Below, one piece after another: positions 9,407 through 18,038 of a stretch of DNA of 64,000 nucleotides. Below the pieces are notes generated by a model, which saw only the letters and a program-made list of their open reading frames with translations, made no database searches and was not told where the DNA came from. How positions within the stretch are numbered: position 1 is the first letter of the stretch; each line of letters starts with the position of its first letter. The DNA comes from Spirosoma endbachense. GTDB lineage: Bacteria > Bacteroidota > Bacteroidia > Cytophagales > Spirosomataceae. Both the position numbers and the translations under genes were made by a program. The stretch lies in assembly GCF_010233585.1 (NCBI RefSeq), contig NZ_CP045997.1, positions 7,550,654 through 7,614,653 of the forward strand. The letters run 5' to 3'.

Positions 9407-9760
9407 CTAGTCATTGACTTCAATCGTGTAGGACGTTATTTCGGCCAGTATCCCCTTCTTGAAACGATACCAATCGCAAGAGGCCGCCTTTGAACGCCGC
9501 TGTTCGCTATCTGCGTAAGTAGATAAACTGTCGATCACGATGTCGTTCTGCGTAGAAAGTACTAAAAACATATCGAACGTAGTGGTGACCGTTTTCAGAT
9601 AAGCCGCTGATTGTTCACACGCAGCAATGATGTCTTGCGTTCCAATTAGCACCTGGCTGCCGATTAGATTCCACTGAATTGTATTCGATAAATACGGATA
9701 GGTACTCGCAAAGTCATGCCGGGAAAAAGCTTCTGCAATCTGTTGAATGGTCATGTCCAT
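9407..9760 (-). CDS. NTF2-like / SnoaL-like protein
   Basis: The 117-residue protein begins with IQQIAEAFSRHDFASTYPYL and IIAACEQSAAYL, the helical opening and pocket pattern of the NTF2-like (SnoaL_2) superfamily. It ends in beta strands such as CDWYRFKKGILAEITSYTI. These small cone-shaped proteins bind or isomerise small ligands, but no catalytic residues can be assigned. It lies 91 bases downstream of the methyltransferase-like gene on the same strand. The first ATG was used; a second is two codons in. Confidence 0.65.
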   Translation of the reverse strand: MDMTIQQIAEAFSRHDFASTYPYLSNTIQWNLIGSQVLIGTQDIIAACEQSAAYLKTVTTTFDMFLVLSTQNDIVIDSLSTYADSEQRRSKAASCDWYRFKKGILAEITSYTIEVND

Positions 9761-9851
9761 AAGCTGTTGTTTAGATAGAAGGTTGCAACTACCAAAGCTG
9801 GCCGCCGTGACTGAAGAGGCATAGTCTCGACCGGTCAGCTAAACGAAAGTC

Positions 9852-10415
9852 TCAGAAAATAAATGGGATAAGCATTTTCGAACATTTCATATAGGCAGGA
9901 TAGTCATCCGGAAATTGACGCAGCATCATTTTTTCTTCCCGTTTTGCGCTATAAACAAAAAAAGTGGCGGAAAAAAGGAGCCAAACAAGCCCCATGAAAC
10001 CTCCGTTAATGTTGGTGCCTAGCATAGCCGCCCAGAGACCTGTGTAAATAGGATGACGAACAAACTGATAGGGGCCACCGGTTACCAGGTCTGGTTTCTC
10101 TTTTAAAGCCATGGGCATGCCCCAGTTCTTGCCTAAATGAATTCGTGCCCAGATCGCAAAGGCAATGCCAGCGGCACACATAAAAACCCCAATGGATTCT
10201 ATCAAGGGCGTGGACGGAAACAGCTGATAGGTAATGAGAAACTCGAGCCCTTTCGTGTGCAATACTAAAACGACCATTGTAATAGCGATAAGCATATAGA
10301 TAGTCGAAGTATGGTGCTGTCCTTTAGCCCTTATACTTTTTTTAGCCAGCCCACCCATGACCAGCCAAACGAGAATAAATGTGAGCCAGCAAACGGCAAT
10401 TATTGAACTGTACAT
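9852..10415 (-). CDS. Isoprenylcysteine carboxyl methyltransferase family membrane protein
   Basis: The 187-residue protein has about five hydrophobic helices and the ICMT/PEMT core: GPYQFVRHPIYTGLWAAMLG (about residues 114-133) followed by a C-terminal EEKMMLRQFPDDYPAYM segment. The R-H-P-x-Y and E-E motifs form the S-adenosylmethionine site in this family. Bacterial members methylate unknown lipid or small-molecule substrates at the membrane. It may be co-transcribed with the NTF2-like gene that follows. The segment is bracketed by short diverged repeats, which may hint at acquisition as a unit. Confidence 0.82.
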   Translation of the reverse strand: MYSSIIAVCWLTFILVWLVMGGLAKKSIRAKGQHHTSTIYMLIAITMVVLVLHTKGLEFLITYQLFPSTPLIESIGVFMCAAGIAFAIWARIHLGKNWGMPMALKEKPDLVTGGPYQFVRHPIYTGLWAAMLGTNINGGFMGLVWLLFSATFFVYSAKREEKMMLRQFPDDYPAYMKCSKMLIPFIF

Positions 10416-10903
10416 AGGTGCGACTAGTTAATTATCGACTGCGAATTTTGTTTATTTATTAACCTATTATGGTTTATTGCGCTTATAATCAGGCATCCGC
10501 CTAATGCTAGTGCTATAACTGGGTTTATCGTTATATATGTTTAGAACTACAACGGCTCAAACGTTATTTATAGAACGGGTTTAGACTTGTATTATGGTTG
10601 CAACCATAGAATCAAAATAGTCAGATTAACCAACACGCTGTGCGTGTGGAAACGACACCATAAGGAGTCGCTTGCGACATTTGTTACTACTGTATTGGAC
10701 TCTGGTAATGGCCCTACTTGAAGTATAATTGATGCGATTTAATTGCCCCAGTTGAGATGTAGATCCATGATGGCTCCTTCGTCTCAAGAAGGAGGGTTTT
10801 CTGAGAATGCAATAAAGTGAGATCCCCAGATAGGAGCAATCGTTGAACTGATGGGACAGTTTCCATCAAAAAATCTCTCTTAAACCGTTTCTGCCAACCA
10901 TCG
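10416..10903. other. Intergenic region, repeat copy but no gene
   Basis: No coding frame was recognised. It contains the second copy of the diverged repeat (10773-10816), inside which CTCCTTC and GAAGGAG form a 7-bp hairpin (10774-10794). Confidence 0.5.
10773..10816. repeat. Diverged direct repeat, copy 2
   Basis: This stretch reads GCTCCTTCGTCTCAAG, then AAGGAGGGTTTT, then CTGAGAAT. It matches 9240-9280 in the same orientation. It includes a hairpin of 7 bp with a 7-base loop. It could be an eroded transposon end or a REP-like unit. Confidence 0.45.
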
Positions 10904-11881
10904 CTATACAGACGTAGCTTCCCGATTGTATTTTGCTCTATATTCCAAAGGTGATAAGCTGGTTATCTTTCTGAACACCTCCCGGAACGCTTTGTCGTCG
11001 GAATAGCCAACTTCGTCCATCACTTCGAAAATTGATTTTCGACCCTTCTCCAGCGACTTTTTAGCGACTTCGATTTTTACCCGCTGTAAATATTCGACGG
11101 GTGTATTGCCCGTGGCTTTGATAAAACGCCGGTCAAAATTGCGTCGGCTGATGGCCAGTTCAGCCGCTAATTCCTCAAAGGAGATCCTTCCGCTTAGATT
11201 TTCTTCGATGTACGTCTGCGCCTGCTCGATCATGGCATCGCCATGATGTTTCTGAGTCTGGAAAATAAAGAAAGGCGATTGCGAGCTGCGCTCCATATCA
11301 ATCTGAAATATTTTTGAACAGTAGATAGCGGTCTGTCGATCAAAATATTTTTCGACTAAAAACAGGATCAGGTTCAAAAAAGAGTAAGCTCCCCCATTCG
11401 TATAGATTCCTTTCTCGGCCGTAATGAGTTTATCGGCCTGCAGGTTGATTTTGGGGAACATCTGCCGGAAACTGGCTTCCGCGCTCCAGTGCGTCGAACA
11501 CAGTCTGCCGTCCATCAGGCCGGTAGCCGCCAGCAAAAAAGCACCCGTGCACATACTCGCAATTTCGGCCCCGCCCAGATACTGTTCCCTGATCCAGCCG
11601 ATCATCGCTTCGTTCTCCCGGATCAATTGCGCCGAGTAGGGCGCCGATGGAATAATCAGCAGGTCCGTTTTGGTTATCTCCTGGATATGGATCGGATGCA
11701 CCGTAACAAATCCGGCATCCAGCTTCAGTTCAGACACGGTGCTGGCCAGGGTAATCTCAAGCATAGGCTTGTGGCCTTGCTTTCGCCAGTATGCGTTCGC
11801 GCTGGTCAGAATTTCATGCGAACCGGTTATGCTGCTGAGGTTGGCGTTGCCTTTAGGGACAAGTATGGTGACGTGTTTCAT
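10904..11881 (-). CDS. GlxA-family AraC-type transcriptional regulator
   Basis: The N-terminal half (residues 3-185) is a DJ-1/PfpI-like domain with the nucleophile-elbow segment EIASMCTGAFLLAATGLMDG and the STHW motif. The C-terminal 100 residues carry two AraC helix-turn-helices (SFEELAAELAISRRNFDRRF and FEVMDEVGYSDDKAFREVF) with the LSPLEYRAKY ending. This is the GlxA architecture. Members sense small metabolites and activate neighbouring or distant catabolic genes. The length (325) is normal. No obvious target gene is adjacent. Confidence 0.92.
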   Translation of the reverse strand: MKHVTILVPKGNANLSSITGSHEILTSANAYWRKQGHKPMLEITLASTVSELKLDAGFVTVHPIHIQEITKTDLLIIPSAPYSAQLIRENEAMIGWIREQYLGGAEIASMCTGAFLLAATGLMDGRLCSTHWSAEASFRQMFPKINLQADKLITAEKGIYTNGGAYSFLNLILFLVEKYFDRQTAIYCSKIFQIDMERSSQSPFFIFQTQKHHGDAMIEQAQTYIEENLSGRISFEELAAELAISRRNFDRRFIKATGNTPVEYLQRVKIEVAKKSLEKGRKSIFEVMDEVGYSDDKAFREVFRKITSLSPLEYRAKYNREATSV

Positions 11882-12016
11882 GACCCGTTTTTTTGGTCAA
11901 AACTACGGCAAATAGTTGTCCAAATCAACCCGGAAGAATGTCTACTTTACACCCTGTCATGCCGAAATCAAGACGCTACTTTTGCTTCGTTCTTAGTGAC
12001 TACGTGTATTGAGTGA

Positions 12017-12241
12017 TTAGATTATTCCCCGACTGGCAGCATGAAGCGGGTAATCCCGCCGATATACCTCAAAGGGAATTTGGTTGTCTAACCCTTGATG
12101 AGGACGACGGTGATTGTATGGGCCTACGGCTCCATCGGTCAGCCGTGACAAGCCAGTCGCGGTAGTCTGGCCAAAACTACTAAGTAAGTAGTCAGTATAG
12201 AGGTCGAGGGTTGTCTGCATACTCAAAATTAAACCAGCCAT
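12017..12241 (-). pseudogene. Chimeric remnant of two transposases
   Basis: The 74-residue frame joins two unrelated transposase pieces. Residues ~7-39 (MQTTLDLYTDYLLSSFGQTT, then TGLSRLTDGAV) look like the start of a DDE transposase common in this group. Residues ~40-62 (GPYNHRRPHQGLDNQIPFEV) are the C-terminal end of an IS3-type OrfB, whose YNHRRPHQ motif is diagnostic. Both parts are in one frame on the minus strand with the join near GAV/GPYNH. This is an eroded nested-insertion scar, not a working gene. A plus-strand gene fragment begins immediately to the right. Confidence 0.7.
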
Positions 12242-12358
12242 CCAAAAGGTGGCGTAACATCAGTTAATAAATACGAGACTTTTAATGATTTGGAAACTTA
12301 TGTAAGGCAATATGCAAGGGCAACTAATACTATTGGTGATTTCACAACCTGGCCGTAG
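12239..12358 (+). pseudogene. C-terminal fragment of an interrupted gene
   Basis: Reading from 12239 to the TAG at 12356-12358 gives a protein-like tail containing VTSVNKYETFNDLETYVRQY and GDFTTWP. There is no start codon in frame, and a stop lies just upstream at 12230. The left edge coincides with the start of the transposase remnant, as expected if the 5' part was removed by insertion. The family is not recognised. The peptide is short and the call rests on residue composition and context. Confidence 0.35.
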
Positions 12359-12813
12359 CACGTAGGCTTCTGGGCTCGATGGAATCACCCAATCTAGTTT
12401 TGATGACCTTCTCAAGCATTACGTCTAACCAGTAAAGCAATTCTACTAGAGTGTCAGCGCCGAACATGGTAAAGAACACTTTACAGATTCCCAAATCAGT
12501 CTGAAGACGTAGCACTAGCGTTTCTGAATCAGTGAAGGCGCAGCCTGCGCCTTCATTCTGACTTAGTTATTTGATGACCTAGAAAAGCGAATTTTATCGT
12601 TATTTTATTTATCGTATATAGCATCGAACGACTCGATAAACAGCTGGGTCATAGTAGTCTATATTAAGTGCCTGAATCGTTCGCCGGAGAGATGTTAGTA
12701 ATAAAAGGCCAACCTTCTAGTAAATATGTTATGTTACCAATATTGAATAATAAAAAAATTTAAATTTATTAAGTATATTTACCCAATAATACGTTGCTTG
12801 TAACTTGCTTTTT
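12359..12813. other. Intergenic region, hairpin but no gene
   Basis: No gene was recognised. TGAAGGCGCAG (12533-12543) and CTGCGCCTTCA (12545-12555) form an 11-bp inverted repeat with almost no loop and no T-tract. The 3' 200 bases are AT-rich and probably include the promoter of the next gene. Confidence 0.45.
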
Positions 12814-13245
12814 ATGGCTTCTTATAAAATTAGTCATGGATTCCGATTGTGGCTACAAAACCTCCTGTTGAGAATCCCTGTTTCGGTACATCAGGTAAAA
12901 GGTTTCCGCTTCCCTATACAATTTGGGTCACCCATTACCTATACGCAGGATACTTTTTATTATTGGGTGTGGAAGTGGAAATGGAAATGGGACTCAACTA
13001 CGCAAGTATGGACGATTAGCCATCTTAAAGCCTACTGCCCCCACTGTAAAAGTGGGCTGGACAAGTATGAAACCAGCTACAAAACGGTACTTCTATGCTC
13101 TAACTGTACTGATTCGAATATGCTGTTCGATCATGATCGTGAACAGGCAAATGAAATTCAGGAACATATTCTATTGAAAGCATCGCAACAGTTTGATTTG
13201 ACGGCAATGGCCAAACTACCCATATTAATGGATAGACGACATTAG
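12814..13245 (+). CDS. Hypothetical protein with zinc-ribbon motif
   Basis: From the ATG at 12814 the product has 143 residues. The centre holds an unusual Trp/Lys run (YYWVWKWKWKWD), then two CxxC pairs, CPHC and CSNC, about 22 residues apart, as in a four-cysteine zinc ribbon. The family is not recognised. The zinc ribbon suggests nucleic-acid or protein binding, but this is inference. The frame is also open from a TTG at 12805. It lies in eroded accessory DNA with no clear operon partner. Confidence 0.5.
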   Translation: MASYKISHGFRLWLQNLLLRIPVSVHQVKGFRFPIQFGSPITYTQDTFYYWVWKWKWKWDSTTQVWTISHLKAYCPHCKSGLDKYETSYKTVLLCSNCTDSNMLFDHDREQANEIQEHILLKASQQFDLTAMAKLPILMDRRH

Positions 13246-13552
13246 CTTTATACTGCCAGTTGAACAAACGGCTATTCTGTGGCATTGACGCCCGAAATAA
13301 TTAATTTAATTGTAGTCGTTAGCCCACAACTATTGTCTTGCCCAAGACAAACATAGTTAACCCAAATCTTGCCTTTTCATTAGTACCGCAGGCAACTGGG
13401 CTCTAAAGGTGCTCCCAGCTCCAAACTGCTTCGCGATTGTTAAATACGAATTTCATCTGGATTGGGCCATATCCTTACTTTTTAAGACGCACCTGGTCGA
13501 GTAGGGCACTTCTGAAGTTTACAGCTATAATTAACGATTTAGACGTGATTCC

Positions 13553-13589
13553 AACAGACCATGCTTACTATAAGTATGGTCTGTTTTTT
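13553..13589 (+). terminator. Rho-independent terminator
   Basis: AACAGACCATGCTTA (13553-13567) and TAAGTATGGTCTGTT (13571-13585) pair over 15 bp with one G-T wobble around a 3-base loop, followed by TTTT. It is about 300 bases downstream of the zinc-ribbon gene, the nearest plus-strand gene. Confidence 0.7.
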
Positions 13590-13857
13590 AACCAGCAAAA
13601 CAGGAAGCCTAATTCACGTTTTCAAAAATCTTTTGAAACAGGACCAACACCTGATTCATGTCGGGCAGATGTCATTAGCCAGCGACTAAGAGGCAAAGGG
13701 ATAACTACACCAATTGCTGGCATGCCTGATTTCGTCATGTGTATGATAAGTATCCGTATTTGGAAAACAAAAGTGTGAAGTGGCGATCAGAACCAGCATA
13801 ATTGTTGCTGCTTTGTATTTCATTGCTGGTTTTATTTTGAGTATATTCCACACCAAT

Positions 13858-13911
13858 ACGGCCCGATTATTGTAATCTATTTATTCCTATAGAAGCGCGC
13901 CGTAGCCTTCG
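13858..13911. repeat. Short diverged direct repeat, copy 1
   Basis: It shares CGGCCCGATTATTGT and CTATTTATTCCTATAGAA with 14886-14952; the second copy has about 15 extra bases between the two blocks. The copies lie about 1 kb apart in the same orientation and flank the secreted-protein gene at 14045. Confidence 0.55.
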
Positions 13912-14044
13912 GTGATCACATCAATGAAAGGTCGTATCTGAATGCCGAATCCTATGAAGAAGTCTTATAATTTACCCTACTGCAAAACGCCATTTTGTGC
14001 CCACAGGCAAAGGAGAATCATTATAAACTAAACTAAATAAACCC

Positions 14045-14590
14045 ATGAAACAATACCTGTATGTGCTAGTACTTGTTTGCCTGGTTTCTGAGATAAGCTA
14101 TAGCCAATGTAAATCTTTACGCAAAAGAATGGATGCCAATTCATCCTACATTACGATCTGTTCCCCAATGAATCAATCAGTGAGTGCCTGTAAAGTAATT
14201 ACGGGTGGGCCAGAACGCTATTTTTTAGTCCTGACTGCGCCCGGAAGTCTAGCGTCGGAGCAACTAAAGGTGGTTGTTTTACTGACGAATGGGCAACAAT
14301 TCGAGTGGCCAGTTCAACCGCTTAGGGTACAGACACAGCATCAGCATGTGCTATGGCGATCGTCGGAGTTGGTGGCCACTACTCAACTGGAGGTAACCGA
14401 GGAGCAAATGAATCTCCTGGCCCAGCATTCGATCCGGCACTATAAACTGGGAACTTTTGAGCGACCTTTGACAGAAAAGCAAAGCGGTGAGCTACGGGAC
14501 AACATCAACTGCCTGCGCATTGCGAAACCAGTTGACATAAAACGAACTCAGAATAGTTTAGCCATTCAGGCAATACAAAGGCGTATTTAA
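14045..14590 (+). CDS. Hypothetical secreted protein
   Basis: The 181-residue protein has a clear signal peptide (MKQYLYVLVLVCLVSEISYS) and a small domain with three Cys in the first third (CKS, ICS, ACK), beta-prone in its centre (ERYFLVLTAPG, LKVVVLLTNGQQFEW). The family is not recognised. It has its own intergenic space on both sides and is bracketed by two copies of a short diverged repeat. An inverted repeat TTAGCTTAC / GTAAGCTAA lies about 60 bases after its stop. Confidence 0.6.
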   Translation: MKQYLYVLVLVCLVSEISYSQCKSLRKRMDANSSYITICSPMNQSVSACKVITGGPERYFLVLTAPGSLASEQLKVVVLLTNGQQFEWPVQPLRVQTQHQHVLWRSSELVATTQLEVTEEQMNLLAQHSIRHYKLGTFERPLTEKQSGELRDNINCLRIAKPVDIKRTQNSLAIQAIQRRI

Positions 14591-14833
14591 TGGCCTGCTA
14601 ACTTTTACCGGTTTTTGATACACTGAACCGCATACCAACCTTAGTCGGTTAGCTTACATATTGTTTAAATAGGTAAGCTAATCCATTACGGGTTGACCAA
14701 ACAATAGCCAATCATTAAGCTCTATAAAAAAATGGTGTCAGGGCAGTTAAGTTTAGCCTTAGCCTACTAACTAAAGGCATTATTATTGCTTCACTTTACT
14801 GCATTAACAACTTTATTTGGATAGTAGTTAACT

Positions 14834-14869
14834 AACGCCGTATCTAGTGCGATACGGCGTTTTTATTTT
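14834..14869 (+). terminator. Rho-independent terminator
   Basis: AACGCCGTATC (14834-14844) and GATACGGCGTT (14851-14861) form a perfect 11-bp stem with a 6-base loop, followed by a T-rich tail (TTTATTTTT). The upstream plus-strand gene ends at 14590. Confidence 0.7.
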
Positions 14870-14885
14870 TAATTCCTGATTAGTG

Positions 14886-14952
14886 CGGCCCGATTATTGT
14901 GTAAAATCTATCAACCTATTTATTCCTATAGAAACACTACAGTATCCATGAG
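14886..14952. repeat. Short diverged direct repeat, copy 2
   Basis: This is the second copy of the 13858 repeat, with the same CGGCCCGATTATTGT block and CTATTTATTCCTATAGAA block. Similarity then fades through GAAACACTACAGTATCC against GAAGCGCGCCGTAGCC. Confidence 0.55.
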
Positions 14953-15380
14953 TCGACACAAAATAGGCCTTGCTGCTCAATGCAAATCACACAAGCTTTC
15001 TCCCCTGAACAAACCCATACAGTCTGGTCGTCTGCCCCTGGTTAGACCTCTCCAATTTGAGCAGGTTCGGCATCGATTCCGGGTAGGTGGCGATTGTCGA
15101 TCATACAAACCCTGGGCGAAATGCCCTTATGGTATGGGTAGCTACGCCGAAAATTACCCGCCATCGATGAAAACGCTTAATAAATTCAGGGAAGGCATTT
15201 GTGAAATTAGATACCGTTATATAAGCTGATCTCATAAGAATGCCTAATCGTGATGCTCATTGAGTAACTTCAGCCTATTGAAGAGCGGATACTATTCCCG
15301 AACTGAAGGAATAATCATCGACTGGATAGATCTTGTCATGAACGCAAAGGAGTTTTATGTAAACCAACTATATACTGACT

Positions 15381-16010
15381 ATGAGCGAATTGCTGCTGAG
15401 TGATAGCTCTACGGATAACCTTTCAATGGAAGGTCAACAGGGCCCCTCACTGGGGAAGGTCTTTGCCATGCAGGTAGCCAGGGGACTGGCCATCACACTG
15501 GCTGCTATTCTATCCACCTATTTAACCGGTATAGCCCAAACTGTTACGCATAGCTTTATCATCTCAGTGAGCATGGGCGGGATTAGCTTTTGGCTGGTTT
15601 GCTCATTCTTGCTGTCCGAGCGCATCGAAACGCAGCTGGGTCGTAAGGTGGATAAAAGAGGACGGATGGCCCCAGTTGACATGGATTCCCTGTTAGGCAA
15701 AGCGATTCTTGACGAGCGACTCGCGTATTGCCAGCAGCGGCTAGCTGGCAGCCAGGTCGTCTCCCTTAAACTAATTTACTGCGGCTCATATACGGAGCAG
15801 GTCCAGCAATTTTATCAGCGTTCCAGGGCATTTACGTTGGACACGTTTCCGCTGGGTGCGCCCGAATATCTTGCCGTTTATGGTTTGATCGACAGCAAAG
15901 GGAATCGATTTGTATTTATGGACGCATTCGCCGAAGCGTCTACCCTGCAACGGGGTTATTTTCGCCAGGTTGATCAGTGGCCTGTTTTTGCGCTCTATGA
16001 AATCGAATAA
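15381..16010 (+). CDS. Hypothetical two-helix membrane protein
   Basis: The 209-residue product has two membrane helices (about 35-56 and 61-78: LAITLAAILSTYLTGIA and FIISVSMGGISFWLVCSFLL). A soluble C-terminal domain follows with beta-prone segments (KLIYCGSYTEQVQQFY, EYLAVYGLIDSKGNRFVFMD). The family is not recognised. It stands alone between a terminator upstream and a bidirectional terminator downstream. A 21-codon frame starting at ATG 15338 runs into its first codons in another phase, so the start at 15381 should be treated with some caution. Confidence 0.55.
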   Translation: MSELLLSDSSTDNLSMEGQQGPSLGKVFAMQVARGLAITLAAILSTYLTGIAQTVTHSFIISVSMGGISFWLVCSFLLSERIETQLGRKVDKRGRMAPVDMDSLLGKAILDERLAYCQQRLAGSQVVSLKLIYCGSYTEQVQQFYQRSRAFTLDTFPLGAPEYLAVYGLIDSKGNRFVFMDAFAEASTLQRGYFRQVDQWPVFALYEIE

Positions 16011-16132
16011 GTCTGGTTGATGGACAATAATGGACGACGGTATGAGTGCTACCTTGCGACAGAGTGGAACTAGGACCCAATCGGATAGTGCCGCCATTGT
16101 AACGTTCACTTAAGACGAAAGATAAGCGAACG

Positions 16133-16164
16133 AAAAAAGCCTGATCAAGCGATCAGGCTTTTTT
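16133..16164. terminator. Bidirectional terminator
   Basis: AAAAAAGCCTGATC and GATCAGGCTTTTTT form a perfect inverted repeat around AAGC. It has A and T runs on both sides, so it can end both the plus-strand membrane-protein gene and the convergent minus-strand PD40 gene. Confidence 0.9.
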
Positions 16165-16233
16165 CAGGCTCTATGAACGATTTATCTAGAGACAGTTTGA
16201 TCTAAACCTTTGCGTGTATACGCAAGCTCAGGG

Positions 16234-17772
16234 CTACTTTTCAACCGGACTAATGCTGCTCACTGCGGTGTTACTTATAAAAGCGACCCGTTTGCTATCG
16301 GGCGACCAGGAAGGTGTGTTGATCGTTCCCTGACCCCCGTAGATATAGGCGATCACTTTGGGTTGGCCTTCGCCCGAAATGGGCAGTATACGCAGGTAAA
16401 CGTGCTTATAGAACGGGTGATCATCAGGTTTTACTTCCTCCTTCAAAAAAGAAAGGAACAGAATCCATTTGCCATCGGGCGATATGTGCGGAAACCAATC
16501 GTGAAACTCCCCATTGGTAATCGCTTCCTGCTGACTGCCATCGGCTTTCATGCGCCAGATCTGCATGGTGCCGGTACGGCTGGAGTTGAAATAGATGTAC
16601 TTGCCATCGGGTGTATACTCCGGACCATCATCGAGACCTTTGGCGTCAGTTAGCCGAACTTCATCACCACCGGCTGCCGGTACCCGGTAAATATCATATT
16701 CGTTGTTTCGCGACCCGGTAAAGACCAGACTCTTTTTATCCGGCGACCAGCCATGAAGATACGAAGGACCTTTTGGGGTAATCTGTTTGGGAGAACCACC
16801 CGTTACAGGAACGGTGTAAATAATTGAACCTCCCAACTCTTTTACGCCACTACTGAGTCCAAGCATCTTGCCATCAAAAGACAGTACGTGATCATTGTTG
16901 TTATTTTTTACCTCCCCCGTATTTAATGGCAAAGGCTGCCGTTTAGCTAGATCGAATGTATACATCTGACCATCGCCGTTGTAGAGTAACGTTTTTCCAT
17001 CAGGCATCCAGTTAGGGGCCTGAATCGATTTGGGTGCATTGAAAATCACCTGCCGATTACCCGTAGCTACATCCAGAATCTCCAGATTACTGGCCAGATA
17101 GTCGCGGTAGGGCACCAGGCCATCGTGGGCAGGAACACTAATGCGTACGTCCCGGAAGACGCCCCGCTCCAGTACATCTTTGTTATGCGACCCGATAAAT
17201 AACCCGACATATACTTCATCACCAAGATTCAGGTCGCTTACCTGTTCCGTCACAAAGGGTTCGCCGAACTTAGCTACCCGCATTGTATAGGTATTCCCTT
17301 TCCGTTCCAGTTGAATCACATCGGCGCCCGTTAATTTAGAACGCACTTCTTCGGTATTGGCTCCACTGGTCCGGCGGAATTGCAGCGACGTAAGGCCATC
17401 GCCATGTTCAACGGCATTGATGTGGGCCGATTTCCCGTCCAGGCTACTCCGAACCATCCAGCCGACTTTACGGTGAGGGTCTACGCCCTTACCCAGAAGC
17501 GAGGCTCTGGTATAAAGGATAAAGTCACCCTTTAAGCGTTTCCACATAAAATGGAACTCATCGTGGTCGAACCAGACATTGTAGCCTGAGCCCGAAAGCT
17601 CATAGGTATGGTTCTGGGCATTATAGACGGCCGATCCGGGTTTCAGAACGTCGCCAATATCGCCATGACCGTCAAACAGGCCAAGGTTCTGTTTTTGTGC
17701 CAGAAGGGGAGTGATGGTTAGTAGTGATAAGCTGGCAATACATGTCAGTAAAATCAGGTTTAGGGTTTTCAT
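16234..17772 (-). CDS. TolB-like PD40 propeller protein with N-terminal concanavalin-like domain
   Basis: The 512-residue secreted protein has a signal peptide (residues 1-26) and an N-terminal domain (about 30-210) resembling the DUF1349/laminin-G-like fold. It then has PD40 repeats (TolB-like WD40 blades) such as APNWMPDGKTLLYNGDG, YTPDGKYIYFNSSR and SPDGKWILFLSF. Such proteins sit in the periplasm of Bacteroidota carbohydrate or surface systems and bind rather than catalyse. The frame opens at a TTG (17775), but the ATG at 17772 is the likely start. The next gene upstream on the same strand encodes a DUF1080 protein. Confidence 0.8.
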   Translation of the reverse strand: MKTLNLILLTCIASLSLLTITPLLAQKQNLGLFDGHGDIGDVLKPGSAVYNAQNHTYELSGSGYNVWFDHDEFHFMWKRLKGDFILYTRASLLGKGVDPHRKVGWMVRSSLDGKSAHINAVEHGDGLTSLQFRRTSGANTEEVRSKLTGADVIQLERKGNTYTMRVAKFGEPFVTEQVSDLNLGDEVYVGLFIGSHNKDVLERGVFRDVRISVPAHDGLVPYRDYLASNLEILDVATGNRQVIFNAPKSIQAPNWMPDGKTLLYNGDGQMYTFDLAKRQPLPLNTGEVKNNNNDHVLSFDGKMLGLSSGVKELGGSIIYTVPVTGGSPKQITPKGPSYLHGWSPDKKSLVFTGSRNNEYDIYRVPAAGGDEVRLTDAKGLDDGPEYTPDGKYIYFNSSRTGTMQIWRMKADGSQQEAITNGEFHDWFPHISPDGKWILFLSFLKEEVKPDDHPFYKHVYLRILPISGEGQPKVIAYIYGGQGTINTPSWSPDSKRVAFISNTAVSSISPVEK

Positions 17773-18038
17773 CAAGATCGTTTATCTAAGTGATTGATTA
17801 GAAGAGATTTAGGATTTTATGTACAGGGAACAGCAAGAATATACCAGACGTATTGTTCTGAACGTAAAGTCAATGAACCTGCCCCAAGCCTGCGTGAGAT
17901 CTTCGGAATGTGCGGATTTTCCAGCCCTTGGAAAAGGCGTTGAGATGCGTTATTTACCTACTTCGGCAGTAGAGTTATACTGAAACGGAAGCTATTAAAG
18001 GCTGAAGTGTTAAGCGCAATCAATTCCAGAACTATCGC

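Larger units (their letters stand above)
13246..14044. other. Intergenic region with terminator and repeat, no confident gene
   Basis: It contains a strong terminator (13553-13589), a short hydrophobic peptide frame from a GTG at 13780 to 13875 with VAIRTSIIVAALYFIAG, and one copy of a diverged repeat (13858-13911). A 113-residue frame crossing the terminator (13437-13778) was not accepted. Confidence 0.45.
14591..15380. other. Intergenic region with hairpin, terminator and repeat
   Basis: It holds the inverted repeat TTAGCTTAC/GTAAGCTAA (14649-14657/14673-14681), a terminator (14834-14869), the second diverged repeat and a short upstream reading frame at 15338 (see findings). The 110-residue frame 14897-15229 has no protein-like features. 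Confidence 0.45.

Noticed and set aside
12533..12555. 11-bp inverted repeat TGAAGGCGCAG/CTGCGCCTTCA as a terminator
   Set aside because: There is no T-tract and no gene directly upstream on either strand, and the loop is too tight to call it a terminator with confidence.
13437..13778. 113-residue plus-strand frame
   Set aside because: A strong terminator hairpin lies inside it, and residue composition is not protein-like.
14897..15229. 110-residue plus-strand frame
   Set aside because: It starts within a short repeat and has no recognisable domain, signal or regular pattern.
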